Assembly (NCBI RefSeq): GCF_028681615.1
Contig: NZ_JAQUHV010000001.1
Span: 531,635-595,634, forward strand
DNA from: Sulfuricurvum sp.
GTDB taxonomy: Bacteria > Campylobacterota > Campylobacteria > Campylobacterales > Sulfurimonadaceae
Direction: 5' to 3'
DNA length: 64,000 bases
Shown here: positions 9,381 through 18,542 of the stretch, piece by piece
Numbering within the stretch: the stretch's first letter is position 1
Layout: every line of letters starts with the position of its first letter
The notes under the pieces: model-generated
Databases searched by the model: none
The model's input: only the letters and a program-made list of their open reading frames with translations
Told to the model about the DNA's origin: nothing
Position numbers and translations under genes: made by a program

Positions 9381-12202
9381 AACGATTCCGTTCGCTCCCT
9401 TGGCTAAAGTGGCTGAAACATCTGTTTGTAACATTTCATTTTCTCCTTTACAGTGCCGTATTACTCGGTTCGGCAGCTTTTTATATCGCGTTTCGACCCG
9501 ACAGTCTTGATATCGTCAACACCTACTTTCTCGAACCCTTTGACATCCACTATTCACGATCTGAAGGATCATTACTCACAGGGTTCACCCTCCATGATGT
9601 CCAAAATAAAAAGGCAAAAGCCAAAACCCTCATTCTCAAATACAACCTCGTAAAAATGTTGGAAGGAGAGCATACAATCGATTCTATCCGTATCGACGGG
9701 CTGCAACTCCATCTGAGCGATTTTTTGAGTGATGAATCCTCCCCATGGCCGTTTCCGACATTTAAGCTCCGCGAAGTCACCGTCACCAATCTTCAACTCA
9801 TCAGCACCTATCCGATCGAACTCGATATTCATGCCAAAAACGGCAGTTATGACGGAGACGTACTCGATTTCGCATCCTTCGATGCAACCCTAAAATCACG
9901 CTATGCCAGCGGTGCGGTTCATGGCAAAGTATCCAAAAATGCCCTCGTAGGAGTGGGTGATCTTTATCCAAATGCAGTCGAGCTGGCTCCCTACATCGGG
10001 AAATTTACGACATTGCCGCGCGTTGTTCGGGTTAAAATCAACGAACTTTCCGATACCAAAGCCCTCTTACAGACTTCCATTGCCAGCCTCCCATCCAAAC
10101 AAGATGCGCTGCTCAATGCCAATACGATAGCCATCGATTTTCGCTATCGCTATGACGATGATTATTTTGATATCGACGCAACCTATCTTCTACAACGCCT
10201 CCAAGATTCGATGCAAACCAAACAACACCTCCGTTATGCCCTTGAAGGAAAAACAACAACCGAATTTGACGGCCTTATCACCTCCGCACATCCGCTTCCA
10301 TCCAATACCCTGCACGGAGAATTTGCCGATAATACGAAGGGAGTGAACGGTACCATGACCCTCGATGGAAGTACGCTGCATCTCTCCAGCCACGATTACG
10401 AGCGTTTTGTATGGGAGCTCCAAAGCGAACACCAAAATCTCAATTTCATCCCCTCTCTTCCTACATTTCTAAGCGCTTCACCTTTGAATCTCAAGGCCAA
10501 GGGCGACTATCTGCTTAGCTCGGATGCGATTGAGGGTTTCATCGACGCAACCCATGATTCAGCGATCTTTAGCGGAAAATTTTCCACCCAAAACGGCCAT
10601 CATTCACTCAAAGGAAATCTCACTCTTCCACCCGATGCACCGTTATGGAAAGGGTGGAAACATAAACCGCCCGAACATCTCGCACTCTATCTCAGCAACG
10701 AATCCAATGTCAGTCAGATCAATCTCTCAGCAGACAATTTGGCTCTAACGGCGACGTTGCACGGAGAGAGTATCAAAGGTTCGGGAAACTATATCGGTGC
10801 CTTCTTCGACTTTGACGGCAGTCTGTCCGCCAATCAAACCACCCTCAATATTGACACCCTGATCCCGTCCGCGTTCGCTTCTCTCTCCAAACTGGACCCC
10901 ATAGAGCTAAGTCACGGCGAGTACTACGATATGGAAGTCCGGGCAAAAACACATGTAACCCTAAATAATACCCTCCATATCCAGAGCGATATAACCATTC
11001 CCTGGTATGCGGCCGTTCTGGATTCTCAACGCTCTTTCGGAGGAACTGACGGCAAAATCAGTGTTTCGTATAACGACGGCAACATAACGATCCCCCGCTA
11101 CCGCCTCGAAGTCGCCGGACATGACGTTATGAGCGATAAAACCTCACATATGCATCTGGGAACCGATGGCAAACTCAGTATCGATGAGTTTTGGATCTAC
11201 GATTCATTGCTTCTCACCGGAACCGTCTCTCCCGACTTGAGTACCTCCCTGCGGCTGCGATCGGATCGGTTTAGTTATCACGGTCCGGAAGGTTCTGCCC
11301 ATGCGGCGGCGGATATCACTTTTGAACGCGATGCCCAAGCAAACCAGATGCTTGCGGGTTCCATCAACATCTTGGACGCAACCATCACCTATCTGCCGCT
11401 GCAACAGCTGAAAGTTATGGACGATGACATTATCATTATCCAGGATGTCCGCCCTCCTAGCCAAATAAAGCTTGCCATGAATCTCCATATCACGGCACAG
11501 CAACCGATCCACTACCAGACGAAAGAACTCGATTTACGGATAAACCCCGATATCACCCTCTGGAAAGACCCTATTGCTCTGATGCAGATTTTAGGGATGG
11601 TGAGTATCTCTTCCGGTACGGCAAAAACAAGCGGAAAAGAGTTCACCATCAAGCCGAGTGAAATCTATTTCGGCGGGGATGTCCCTCTCAATCCATACTT
11701 AAATTTGACGATTGCCTATGAAGTCGATTATAAAAAAATCCTCATCTACGTCACGCACACCCTCGATTCGCCAATTTTTCTCTTTAGCTCGGATCCGGTG
11801 ATGACGCAAAACGACATCATGAGCTATATCCTCTTCGGTACCCCAGCCGGTACGGCAACGGGAGACAACAGCTCTTCCGGAGTCCGTGCCGATGCAACAA
11901 ACTTTATGTTAGGAGCAGGGATAAAAGGTCTCATCAACGGAGCAACAAAAATCCAAATCGACACGATGAATATCCTCTCTAACGCCGAGGGGGGGATGGG
12001 GTTTGAAGTAGGTGCGAAGCTGAACAAAGACCTCCGTGTCCTCTATAAAAATGACACCCTTTCCAGTGTTCTCGTGCAATATCAGGTCAACCGATGGTTA
12101 CGCTTGGACGCCGACATCCATGCTCTTGGACAGGGGATCAATGCCGTCTACATCAAAGATTTCAGAGACTTTCTTCCGCATAATAAGCCCATTAAAAAAT
12201 AA
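9377..12202 (+). CDS. tamB: translocation and assembly module protein TamB
   Basis: 941 residues, starting TTG at 9377 inside the tamA stop (TTGA). One N-terminal membrane anchor (about 12-32, HLFVTFHFLLYSAVLLGSAAFYI) is followed by a long beta-rich, repetitive periplasmic region. The protein closes with the TamB/DUF490 C-terminal domain: SSGTAKTSGKEFTIKPSEIYFGG, QNDIMSYILFGTP and GMGFEVGAKLNKDLRVLYKND. The family forms a periplasm-spanning beta-groove that works with TamA. It is shorter than E. coli TamB (about 1,260 residues), mainly in the repetitive middle. Confidence 0.9.
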   Translation: MKRFRSLPWLKWLKHLFVTFHFLLYSAVLLGSAAFYIAFRPDSLDIVNTYFLEPFDIHYSRSEGSLLTGFTLHDVQNKKAKAKTLILKYNLVKMLEGEHTIDSIRIDGLQLHLSDFLSDESSPWPFPTFKLREVTVTNLQLISTYPIELDIHAKNGSYDGDVLDFASFDATLKSRYASGAVHGKVSKNALVGVGDLYPNAVELAPYIGKFTTLPRVVRVKINELSDTKALLQTSIASLPSKQDALLNANTIAIDFRYRYDDDYFDIDATYLLQRLQDSMQTKQHLRYALEGKTTTEFDGLITSAHPLPSNTLHGEFADNTKGVNGTMTLDGSTLHLSSHDYERFVWELQSEHQNLNFIPSLPTFLSASPLNLKAKGDYLLSSDAIEGFIDATHDSAIFSGKFSTQNGHHSLKGNLTLPPDAPLWKGWKHKPPEHLALYLSNESNVSQINLSADNLALTATLHGESIKGSGNYIGAFFDFDGSLSANQTTLNIDTLIPSAFASLSKLDPIELSHGEYYDMEVRAKTHVTLNNTLHIQSDITIPWYAAVLDSQRSFGGTDGKISVSYNDGNITIPRYRLEVAGHDVMSDKTSHMHLGTDGKLSIDEFWIYDSLLLTGTVSPDLSTSLRLRSDRFSYHGPEGSAHAAADITFERDAQANQMLAGSINILDATITYLPLQQLKVMDDDIIIIQDVRPPSQIKLAMNLHITAQQPIHYQTKELDLRINPDITLWKDPIALMQILGMVSISSGTAKTSGKEFTIKPSEIYFGGDVPLNPYLNLTIAYEVDYKKILIYVTHTLDSPIFLFSSDPVMTQNDIMSYILFGTPAGTATGDNSSSGVRADATNFMLGAGIKGLINGATKIQIDTMNILSNAEGGMGFEVGAKLNKDLRVLYKNDTLSSVLVQYQVNRWLRLDADIHALGQGINAVYIKDFRDFLPHNKPIKK

Positions 12203-12204
12203 AT

Positions 12205-12220
12205 CTTGATTTCCGTCAAG
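12205..12220 (+). promoter_or_regulatory. FNR/NnrR-type operator upstream of the hemerythrin operon
   Basis: CTTGATTTCCGTCAAG is a perfect CTTGA-N6-TCAAG inverted repeat that fits the CRP/FNR-family consensus TTGAT-N4-ATCAA. Its centre is 12212.5. A TATACT -10 box at 12242-12247 predicts transcription start near 12254, which puts the operator centre at about -41.5, the standard class II activator position. The downstream genes are typical of nitrosative stress or oxygen response, which fits an FNR/DNR/NnrR-type regulator. No such regulator is encoded in this window. Confidence 0.65.
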
Positions 12221-12241
12221 ATGTATCCCTATCGATCCTCT

Positions 12242-12247
12242 TATACT
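12242..12247 (+). promoter_or_regulatory. -10 element of the hemerythrin operon promoter
   Basis: TATACT, followed by a predicted start near 12254 and an AAGGA ribosome-binding site at 12266-12270. There is no clear -35 element, as expected for an activator-dependent class II promoter. Confidence 0.5.
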
Positions 12248-12277
12248 TTCGGTTATACTCTTATCAAGGAATTTGCC

Positions 12278-12712
12278 ATGATTTTCGAATTTATGCGTGA
12301 CGATCACCGTGCCTGCGACCATTTGTATACCGAAGCGGAAAATGCATTGGCAGCCAAAAACACTGAAAGTGCCAAAGAGCTGTTCGAAGCATTTTCCAGT
12401 GCCACGAACCATCATTTTGATATGGAAGAGAAAGAACTCTTTATCACTTTCGAAAAACGGACGGGGATGATGGGCGGACCGACACAGATGATGCGCTATG
12501 AACACCAACAGCTCCGAAGTTTGATCGAATCGATGCGATCGGCTTTAAGTGAAAACCGTGTTAATGATTTTTTCGGGATCGGAGAATCGATGATGATTAT
12601 GCTGCAGCAGCACAACATGAAAGAGGAACAAATGCTCTACCCGATGATCGATCGTGCGCTCAACGGCGACGCGGAACTCATGATCCAAACGTTGCGGGAT
12701 ATGCCGCTATGA
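12278..12712 (+). CDS. hemerythrin-domain protein
   Basis: 144 residues from ATG 12278 (AAGGA eight bases upstream); the 24 extra codons upstream in frame overlap the promoter. It is a four-helix hemerythrin HHE cation-binding domain with the expected ligands: DDHRACDHLY, SATNHHFDMEEKELF, MRYEHQQLRSLI and LQQHNMKEEQMLYP. Such proteins bind a non-haem di-iron centre and handle O2 or NO, or repair iron-sulfur centres (YtfE/RIC-like). First gene of a three-gene operon with DUF2249 and an NnrS-like membrane protein, preceded by an FNR-type box. Confidence 0.9.
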   Translation: MIFEFMRDDHRACDHLYTEAENALAAKNTESAKELFEAFSSATNHHFDMEEKELFITFEKRTGMMGGPTQMMRYEHQQLRSLIESMRSALSENRVNDFFGIGESMMIMLQQHNMKEEQMLYPMIDRALNGDAELMIQTLRDMPL

Positions 12713-12945
12713 TTCTTCTCGACACCCGAGAACTCGATCATCCCGTTCCGCTGGAAATGGCGGTCGATGCGTTCAAAAATCTCAAAAGCGGTGAGGTGAT
12801 CCATATGATTCATCGACGCGAACCGACCCCACTGTTCGAGATTATCGCTAAAAACGGCGGCAAATACCTCTCGTACGCAGAGAGCGAAAACGTTTGGCAT
12901 ATTTATATTACCCGCGACGGGGATTTGGAGGTGTATCGTGTTTGA
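12709..12945 (+). CDS. DUF2249 domain protein
   Basis: 78 residues covering one complete DUF2249 domain: LDTRELDHPVPLEMAVDAFKNLKSGEVIHMIHRREPTPLF, with the characteristic TRELD-P and HRREPTPLF blocks. The fold resembles TusA-like sulfur-carrier domains, but the catalytic cysteine of TusA is absent. The family is typically found with hemerythrins and denitrification or NO-stress genes; the biochemical role is not established. It overlaps the hemerythrin gene by four bases (ATGA) and the next gene by eight. Confidence 0.88.
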   Translation: MILLDTRELDHPVPLEMAVDAFKNLKSGEVIHMIHRREPTPLFEIIAKNGGKYLSYAESENVWHIYITRDGDLEVYRV

Positions 12946-14203
12946 GGGGTTATCACTGGATCAGGCACCTCCGATTTCGGTTGTGATGCGCTTTTTTCTG
13001 AGCGTACCGATTTTCGGCATCGCCTTATCACTGCTGATGATCATCGCTCCGACAGAGGTTCTCACACCAAATCACCCCCTCTCACTCGCTGCGATACATC
13101 TGCTGTTTTTAGGAATTATTACGATGAGCATGATCGGTGCGCTCTTCCAGATGCAAAGCGTCCTCGGCGGTCGTCCTATCCCTGCTCCGGCAGGAAATGC
13201 TTTTATTATCCATGCGTTGTTGAATATCGGTATTTTTTCTTTGGCGGGGGCATTTATCACTCAGGCGGCACCGTTGTATGTTATAGCGGCTGTTTTACTC
13301 GGAAGTGCTTTGGTGTATACCGTTTTTTTAATCACACCGTTATTGATCAAAGGGGGGAATCACAGTACGCTTCGCGGGATGCTGGTTGCATTGGTCTCCC
13401 TTTTTATTGCGGCATTGCTCGGAATTGAGATGGCGGATGCATACGCCCAAATGAGTCTTTCTACCCTCCACACACTTATTCGTGAAACCCACTATTCGTT
13501 TGCCCTTATCGGTTGGATCGGCGCATTGATAATCGCGGTTGCGTTTCAAGTGGTGGAGATGTTTTACGTCACAACAGCCTACAGCGACTGGTGCAAACGA
13601 AATGTTTTTCGGATCCTGCCTGCCGCATTGGCGCTTAAAACACTTTGGCTTTTTTATGATCTTCCCTACGTTTGGGTGTTTGACCTTCTGATGGCGGGGG
13701 TCCTTATGGGATTTTTGACGACGACGGTTCGACGCCTGCGTGAACGCAAACGTCGTGTTAGCGATGTTAGTATCTGGTTTTGGGGCACAGGGATGGGGTT
13801 GCTTTTGATCGCTTTGGTCAGCTATATGCTCTCCCTTGTCAGCAACGCCGAACAATTCGTTCAGATTGCTCTGATAGCCTATGCATTGTTTGCCGTATCG
13901 ATTATTTTGGGGATGATCGGAAAAATTGTCCCGTTTCTGGTCTGGTTCCATCTCAATTCCGCAGGATATATGGATGCACCGATCATGTCGAATATTATCC
14001 CTCTCAAACGTTCCCAATCGCTGTTCGGTTTGTTTGTTCTCGTATCCGTTACGGCGATCGTATCGGTAGTGTATCCGCCTCTGCTCATCCTCGCGGGGAT
14101 AATCGCATTCGCCCTCTTCGCACTTTTAGGCTACAACCTCATCGGTGCATTGAAACTATACCGTTATACTCTCGATCACGGTACCCGCTTCGAACAGGTG
14201 TAA
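12938..14203 (+). CDS. NnrS/haem-copper-oxidase-I-like multi-spanning membrane protein
   Basis: 421 residues with about twelve hydrophobic segments and a GTG start at 12938 inside the upstream gene. The segment LAAIHLLFLGIITMSMIGALFQMQSVLGG and the later RETHYSFALIGWIGALIIAVAFQVVEMFYVT contain histidines within transmembrane helices, as in NnrS and cytochrome-oxidase-subunit-I-related proteins that bind haem. NnrS helps cells tolerate NO. The operon partners and the FNR-type promoter agree with an NO- or oxygen-related role. The exact family (NnrS versus a separate COX1-like membrane family) is uncertain. The 3' end overlaps the convergent SIMPL gene by 28 bp. Confidence 0.72.
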   Translation: MFEGLSLDQAPPISVVMRFFLSVPIFGIALSLLMIIAPTEVLTPNHPLSLAAIHLLFLGIITMSMIGALFQMQSVLGGRPIPAPAGNAFIIHALLNIGIFSLAGAFITQAAPLYVIAAVLLGSALVYTVFLITPLLIKGGNHSTLRGMLVALVSLFIAALLGIEMADAYAQMSLSTLHTLIRETHYSFALIGWIGALIIAVAFQVVEMFYVTTAYSDWCKRNVFRILPAALALKTLWLFYDLPYVWVFDLLMAGVLMGFLTTTVRRLRERKRRVSDVSIWFWGTGMGLLLIALVSYMLSLVSNAEQFVQIALIAYALFAVSIILGMIGKIVPFLVWFHLNSAGYMDAPIMSNIIPLKRSQSLFGLFVLVSVTAIVSVVYPPLLILAGIIAFALFALLGYNLIGALKLYRYTLDHGTRFEQV

Positions 14204-14859
14204 TCGACGGTAGCTTCCAGCAGTGTTATCTCGTCGCTTTGGATAGGGCTCTCCGTAGGGGCTGAGGCCATCATCGCCATCCCCTTCGCCATTATCGGCA
14301 TCGGACGTGATGCACCGCCGAAGTTGACACTGCTCACGAGGCATTCCATCCCCGTCTCTTTGGAAAATGCTTCGGACTGATTTCGGGCTTTGCGTAAAAG
14401 TTCCAATCGCATGCCACCTTGAACCTCAGCCTCCCGAACACTGCTGACCCCCCAATTCAAAGCTCCCTGGTTCTTTCGGACACCGGTAGCCGTAACCTTA
14501 TCGATCACCGTACTCAGTTCATTATAGGTATCAATGCTCTTAAACTCGCAATTGAAATTGAGGTTAGCGCTGTAGCCGATAAATTCACGTTTTTGATCTT
14601 TGTAGCTGTATTGCGGAGAGAGGTAATATCCACCGCCTCGGCATATCTTTGCATTCGGATCAAACCGTTTTACCTCGGCAACGATGGCATTGAGATGCTC
14701 TTTGATCGTATTTTGATTTTTGCCCTGCTCTTCAAAACCGATCTGCCCCTGAAGGACATCGGGCTTCAAAGCCGTTTCCACCCGTTCAACCGTCGTAATA
14801 TTCATCTGAGCGTTGAGTATTACCGGAATAAAAAATAGTATAAAAAATCTATATTTCAT
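14176..14859 (-). CDS. SIMPL domain (DUF541) periplasmic protein
   Basis: 227 residues with a signal peptide (MKYRFFILFFIPVILNAQ). The body fits the SIMPL/DUF541 family: a regular alternation of strands and helices with GYSANLNFNCEF, LSTVIDKVTATGVRKNQGALNWGVSSV and LRKARNQSEAFSKETGMECLVSSVNFGG. The family is named for an interaction with mouse pelle-like kinase; in bacteria it is a periplasmic or outer-membrane protein of unclear function linked to oxidative stress. Encoded convergently with the NnrS-like gene and divergently from the signalling operon at 15014. Confidence 0.8.
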   Translation of the reverse strand: MKYRFFILFFIPVILNAQMNITTVERVETALKPDVLQGQIGFEEQGKNQNTIKEHLNAIVAEVKRFDPNAKICRGGGYYLSPQYSYKDQKREFIGYSANLNFNCEFKSIDTYNELSTVIDKVTATGVRKNQGALNWGVSSVREAEVQGGMRLELLRKARNQSEAFSKETGMECLVSSVNFGGASRPMPIMAKGMAMMASAPTESPIQSDEITLLEATVDYTCSKRVP

Positions 14860-15013
14860 GACAATCCTTTTATAAGCAATTCAATTTTCAAAAAATTTGT
14901 ACCGAAGCACAATTGTACCCTCTCTTTTGAGCGGAAGTAATAATATATTAATATAAAAAAGAATAAGATGAAAATATAAGCAATATTAACGTTTTTTACG
15001 ACGCGGAGTAAGA

Positions 15014-16801
15014 ATGCTGATTGATTTAAAACCGTTAAAAGTTTTGTACGTTGAAGACGACGCAATGACGCGTGAAGAGATTCTTTTTTCGCTTACCACT
15101 TTCATCGAAACTATCTATACGGCTGAAAACGGTGAAGTAGGGAAAGAACTTTTTTATACTCATCTCCCAGACCTGATCATTACCGATATCCAAATGCCTG
15201 TACTCGACGGGCTTAGCATGATCAGTGCGATCAAACAAACCCATCCGAAAATCCCGGTTATCATTATGACCGCGTTTAACGACACCTCCTATTTGTTTAA
15301 AGCGATTGAATTAGGAATTACCCAGTACGTCACAAAACCGGTCAATCTCAAGAGCCTACTCTCCAAAATCGATGAAATCGCCGAACAGATTACCCTGAAG
15401 AAAAAAGCACTTTGGCAGGAAAAACTCCTAAGTCAGTACAAAACCGCAATTGATCAGACACTGGCGGTGAGTAAAACGGATGCGCTTGGAATCATCACCT
15501 ATGTCAATGAAAAGTTTTGTACTTTGAGCGGGTATACCTACGATGAGATCATCGGAAACTCCCATTCCCTATTCCGTTCACTCCATGAAAAAAATGAAAA
15601 ATTTAATTCCCTTTGGGAAACAATCACCAAAGGGGGGCAATGGCACGGCGTGATCGAAAACCGGGCGAAAAACGGAGATCATTTTATCCTCGATCAAACG
15701 ATTTTTCCACTCTACGATGCGGATAACAACGTCATCGAATACATCTCTATCGGCGATGATGTGACCGAGCTCTTCCATTATCGGGATTTTTTGGAGGTTG
15801 AACTTCATCGAAACCGTAAAAGTTTGGCTGAAACGCTCCATTTTCTCGAGCAGTACCAAGAAGCGCTCCAAGTCGGAACAGCCGTATGCCACATGTCCCT
15901 CGACGGTAACATTATCGATGCAAACGAAACCTTCTGCAATTTGCTCGGATACACCAAAGATTCTATTATAGAAGTGAAAGAGTGCTCTATTTGTCAAAGC
16001 GAAGGATTTGATATTAGCTCCATCCGCGAAACGCTGGCAAAAGAAAATATGTATCGAAAAGAGTTTCACTACCGCACCCGAGAAGGAAGTATTAAAACAT
16101 TTGATTCCGTATTCGTCCCTATCAGCGATAGCAGCGGCACTATCGTTGAGATTCTCAGTATGCACCATAACATTACCGATCTGCTTGAACTCAATCAAGA
16201 GGTTATCAAGACTCAGCATGAAGTGCTCACGGTTCTCGGTGAAGCTGCCGAAAACAAATCGGCGGAAACCGGCAGCCATGTCCAGCGCGTTGCTGCATAC
16301 AGCCGTTTTTTAGCAGAAAAATATGGACTGAACGACGAAGAGACCCGTTTAATAGAGATGGTGGCACCGATGCATGATATCGGAAAAATCGCCATACCGG
16401 ACGCGATTTTGCACAAACCGGGAAAACTGAGCGAAGAGGAGATGGAAATCATGAAAACCCACTCTCAGAAAGGGTATCAAATGCTTTCACACTCCGATCG
16501 ACCGCTGATGAAACACGCGGCACTCGTCGCGCTTCAGCATCACGAAAAATATGACGGAAGCGGCTATCCGGCCGGTCTTTGTGGAGAGGATATCCATATT
16601 GCGGGACGGATTATTGCGATTGCCGATGTTTTTGATTCTCTGGGGAGTAAACGCTCATACAAAGAGGCATGGTCACAAGAACAGATTGTTGAGTACTTCC
16701 GCGAACAAAGAGGATGCCATTTCGATCCCGTTCTGGTCGATATTCTCCTCGAAAATCTCGATGAAATCAATCTTATCAACACCCGCTTTAAGGATTCATA
16801 A
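15014..16801 (+). CDS. response regulator with two PAS domains and HD-GYP c-di-GMP phosphodiesterase output
   Basis: 595 residues. REC is about 1-125 (acidic VEDD, phosphoacceptor Asp58 in IITDIQMP, Thr in IIMTAF, Lys in VTKPVN). Two PAS domains follow (about 140-260, FCTLSGYTYDEIIG; about 275-395, FCNLLGYTKDSII). A complete HD-GYP domain is about 400-580: MHDIGKIAIPDAILHKPG, ALQHHEKYDGSGYPAGL and IAIADVFDSLGSKRSY. Predicted to hydrolyse c-di-GMP when phosphorylated, probably by one of the two kinases encoded downstream. A CGGAGTAAG ribosome-binding sequence precedes the ATG. First gene of the 11.7-kb operon; its TAA overlaps the next ATG (TAATG). Confidence 0.93.
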   Translation: MLIDLKPLKVLYVEDDAMTREEILFSLTTFIETIYTAENGEVGKELFYTHLPDLIITDIQMPVLDGLSMISAIKQTHPKIPVIIMTAFNDTSYLFKAIELGITQYVTKPVNLKSLLSKIDEIAEQITLKKKALWQEKLLSQYKTAIDQTLAVSKTDALGIITYVNEKFCTLSGYTYDEIIGNSHSLFRSLHEKNEKFNSLWETITKGGQWHGVIENRAKNGDHFILDQTIFPLYDADNNVIEYISIGDDVTELFHYRDFLEVELHRNRKSLAETLHFLEQYQEALQVGTAVCHMSLDGNIIDANETFCNLLGYTKDSIIEVKECSICQSEGFDISSIRETLAKENMYRKEFHYRTREGSIKTFDSVFVPISDSSGTIVEILSMHHNITDLLELNQEVIKTQHEVLTVLGEAAENKSAETGSHVQRVAAYSRFLAEKYGLNDEETRLIEMVAPMHDIGKIAIPDAILHKPGKLSEEEMEIMKTHSQKGYQMLSHSDRPLMKHAALVALQHHEKYDGSGYPAGLCGEDIHIAGRIIAIADVFDSLGSKRSYKEAWSQEQIVEYFREQRGCHFDPVLVDILLENLDEINLINTRFKDS

Positions 16802-17670
16802 TGCAAAAATGGGTGATATCCTTACTCGCAATGATTTTAGCAAGCTCTCTGTACGCTGAAAAAATCACCGCTGGACTCTATGATCCGGTACTCAGTTCGC
16901 GTGTGTCGAAAAAAGATTACGTTATAGGAATGGACATTTTTCTTAAAGAGATCGTTCGTAACGAAGGAATTGACGCCGAAACCATCTCTTACGATGATCC
17001 CGTTAAATTGTCCCATGATTTTGAGAGCGGAAAGCTCAATATGATTGTTTGTGATCCGCTGACAATCGTTGAAAACGTCCCCTTAAATTATCTCCAAAGC
17101 GGTATTATGGGGTATAAATACAATCAAACCGATTCCATGACCCTTCTCGTCCTCGTCAATGCCGATGACACCCGTCCGCTCTCCGAGCAGCTGCACGGGA
17201 GTATCGCTATGGACGGGGATACGAGCGCAGAGCTCTTTCTCAAAACTCTCATGCTCCAAAACGGTATAACGCAAACCCCCAATCTCATTTCCACTAAAAA
17301 TCCCCAGCAGAGCATACTGAAACTCTTTTTTCATAAAGCCGATCTTACCCTTATCGATCGCGGTTCGTTTCTCACCGCCGTCGAACTTAATCCGCAAATC
17401 AAAACAAAAACAAAAATCCTCGAATCAATCCCCCTCACTCTCGGCTCGGTGAGCTATATGCGTAAAGGGATGTCCAAAGAGCTTCAACAAAAAATCTTCG
17501 CCCTAGGCAAACGGATGAACACTACCCCTCGGGGAAAACAGCTCCTCGCCCTCTTTCACGGAAACTATATGGATGAATGCGATCCCAAAGACCTCGCAAG
17601 CGTCTATGCTCTCAAAAAAGAGTATGAAACGCTGCACAATCTAAAATCCCTGCACCGGAATAACCGATGA
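16801..17670 (+). CDS. PhnD-like periplasmic binding protein 1
   Basis: 289 residues with signal peptide MQKWVISLLAMILASSLYA. The body is a type II periplasmic binding fold of the PhnD/SsuA/transferrin-like family: YDDPVKLSHDFESGKLNMIVCDPLT, IAMDGDTSAELFLKTLMLQ, QQSILKLFFHKADLTLIDRG and MNTTPRGKQLLALF. Family members bind phosphonate, phosphite or phosphate for ABC import or act as sensory modules. No ABC permease or ATPase lies nearby, so a sensory role is more likely (inference). Overlaps the neighbours on both sides (TAATG upstream, ATGA downstream). Clear tandem paralogue of the next gene. Confidence 0.82.
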   Translation: MQKWVISLLAMILASSLYAEKITAGLYDPVLSSRVSKKDYVIGMDIFLKEIVRNEGIDAETISYDDPVKLSHDFESGKLNMIVCDPLTIVENVPLNYLQSGIMGYKYNQTDSMTLLVLVNADDTRPLSEQLHGSIAMDGDTSAELFLKTLMLQNGITQTPNLISTKNPQQSILKLFFHKADLTLIDRGSFLTAVELNPQIKTKTKILESIPLTLGSVSYMRKGMSKELQQKIFALGKRMNTTPRGKQLLALFHGNYMDECDPKDLASVYALKKEYETLHNLKSLHRNNR

Positions 17671-18542
17671 AACCGCTTTTTATGATTATTGCTTTGAGCA
17701 TTTTTTCCCTTTCGCTGCATGCTGAACAGGTTTTGGTAGGGCTCGATGAAGTGTCACTTACCACCGGTATATCGAGAAAAGACTATACGCTGGGGATGAC
17801 ATTACTCCTGAACGAATTTCTAAAAAAAGAAAATATCGAAACCGTAGTAACGTCCTATGATGATCCAGCCCGCTTGATGGACGATTTTAAGAGTGGCAAG
17901 ATCAACATGATCGCTTCCAACGCCATTAATGTTATCAAATACCTCCCCATCTCATCGCTCAAGAGCGGAATAACGGGCTATAAATACAACAAATCCGACA
18001 ACCAAACCCTTTTGCTGCTTACACGTTCCGATAATATGCGTCCTCTGGATGAGCTCATCAAAGGGGTCATTGCGACCGATGGAGACAAGGTAGCCGACCT
18101 GTATTTTCGTACCCTGATGCTCCAAAATAAAGCAGCGGAATCCCCCAATTACCTCGTACTGAAAAACAATCAGCAAAGCATTTTAAAACTCTATTTCAAA
18201 CAAGCTGATATCGCACTGGTCGATCGGGGATCTTTTCTCGTCGCCGCTGAACTCAACCCCAGCCTCAATCGGGAACTGAAAATTGTAAAAGACATCCCCC
18301 TCACTCTCGGAACCGTCTGCTATACCCGAAAAGACATGTCGCCGGAGCTGCATTCAAAAGTCATCGCAATGGCCAAAAAAATCAATACTACTCCACGAGG
18401 GAAACAGCTGATGCAAATGTTTCACGCGGACAAGATGGACGAATCCACCCTTAACGAACTCGGCAGTGTATCGGCACTGATGAGCCAATACAACGAACTC
18501 ACCCAACACAAACCAAACCCAACACTAGGAAAAAAACGATGA
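17667..18542 (+). CDS. PhnD-like periplasmic binding protein 2
   Basis: 291 residues with signal peptide MKPLFMIIALSIFSLSLHA. Collinear with the preceding protein over its full length and sharing RKDYTLGM, SYDDPARLMDDFKSGKINMIA, SGITGYKYN, NNQQSILKLYFKQADIALVDRGSFLVAAELNP, PLTLGTVCYTRKDMS and INTTPRGKQLMQMFH, so it arose by tandem duplication. Different residues in likely pocket positions (CDPLT in protein 1 against SNAIN here) suggest the two do not bind the same ligand. It overlaps both neighbours by four bases (ATGA). Confidence 0.82.
   Translation: MKPLFMIIALSIFSLSLHAEQVLVGLDEVSLTTGISRKDYTLGMTLLLNEFLKKENIETVVTSYDDPARLMDDFKSGKINMIASNAINVIKYLPISSLKSGITGYKYNKSDNQTLLLLTRSDNMRPLDELIKGVIATDGDKVADLYFRTLMLQNKAAESPNYLVLKNNQQSILKLYFKQADIALVDRGSFLVAAELNPSLNRELKIVKDIPLTLGTVCYTRKDMSPELHSKVIAMAKKINTTPRGKQLMQMFHADKMDESTLNELGSVSALMSQYNELTQHKPNPTLGKKR

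Noticed and set aside
13340..14017. 225-codon minus-strand open frame inside the NnrS-like gene
   Set aside because: Lies wholly antisense to a gene with clear membrane-protein pattern; its composition is His/Gln/Asn-rich without protein-like segments.
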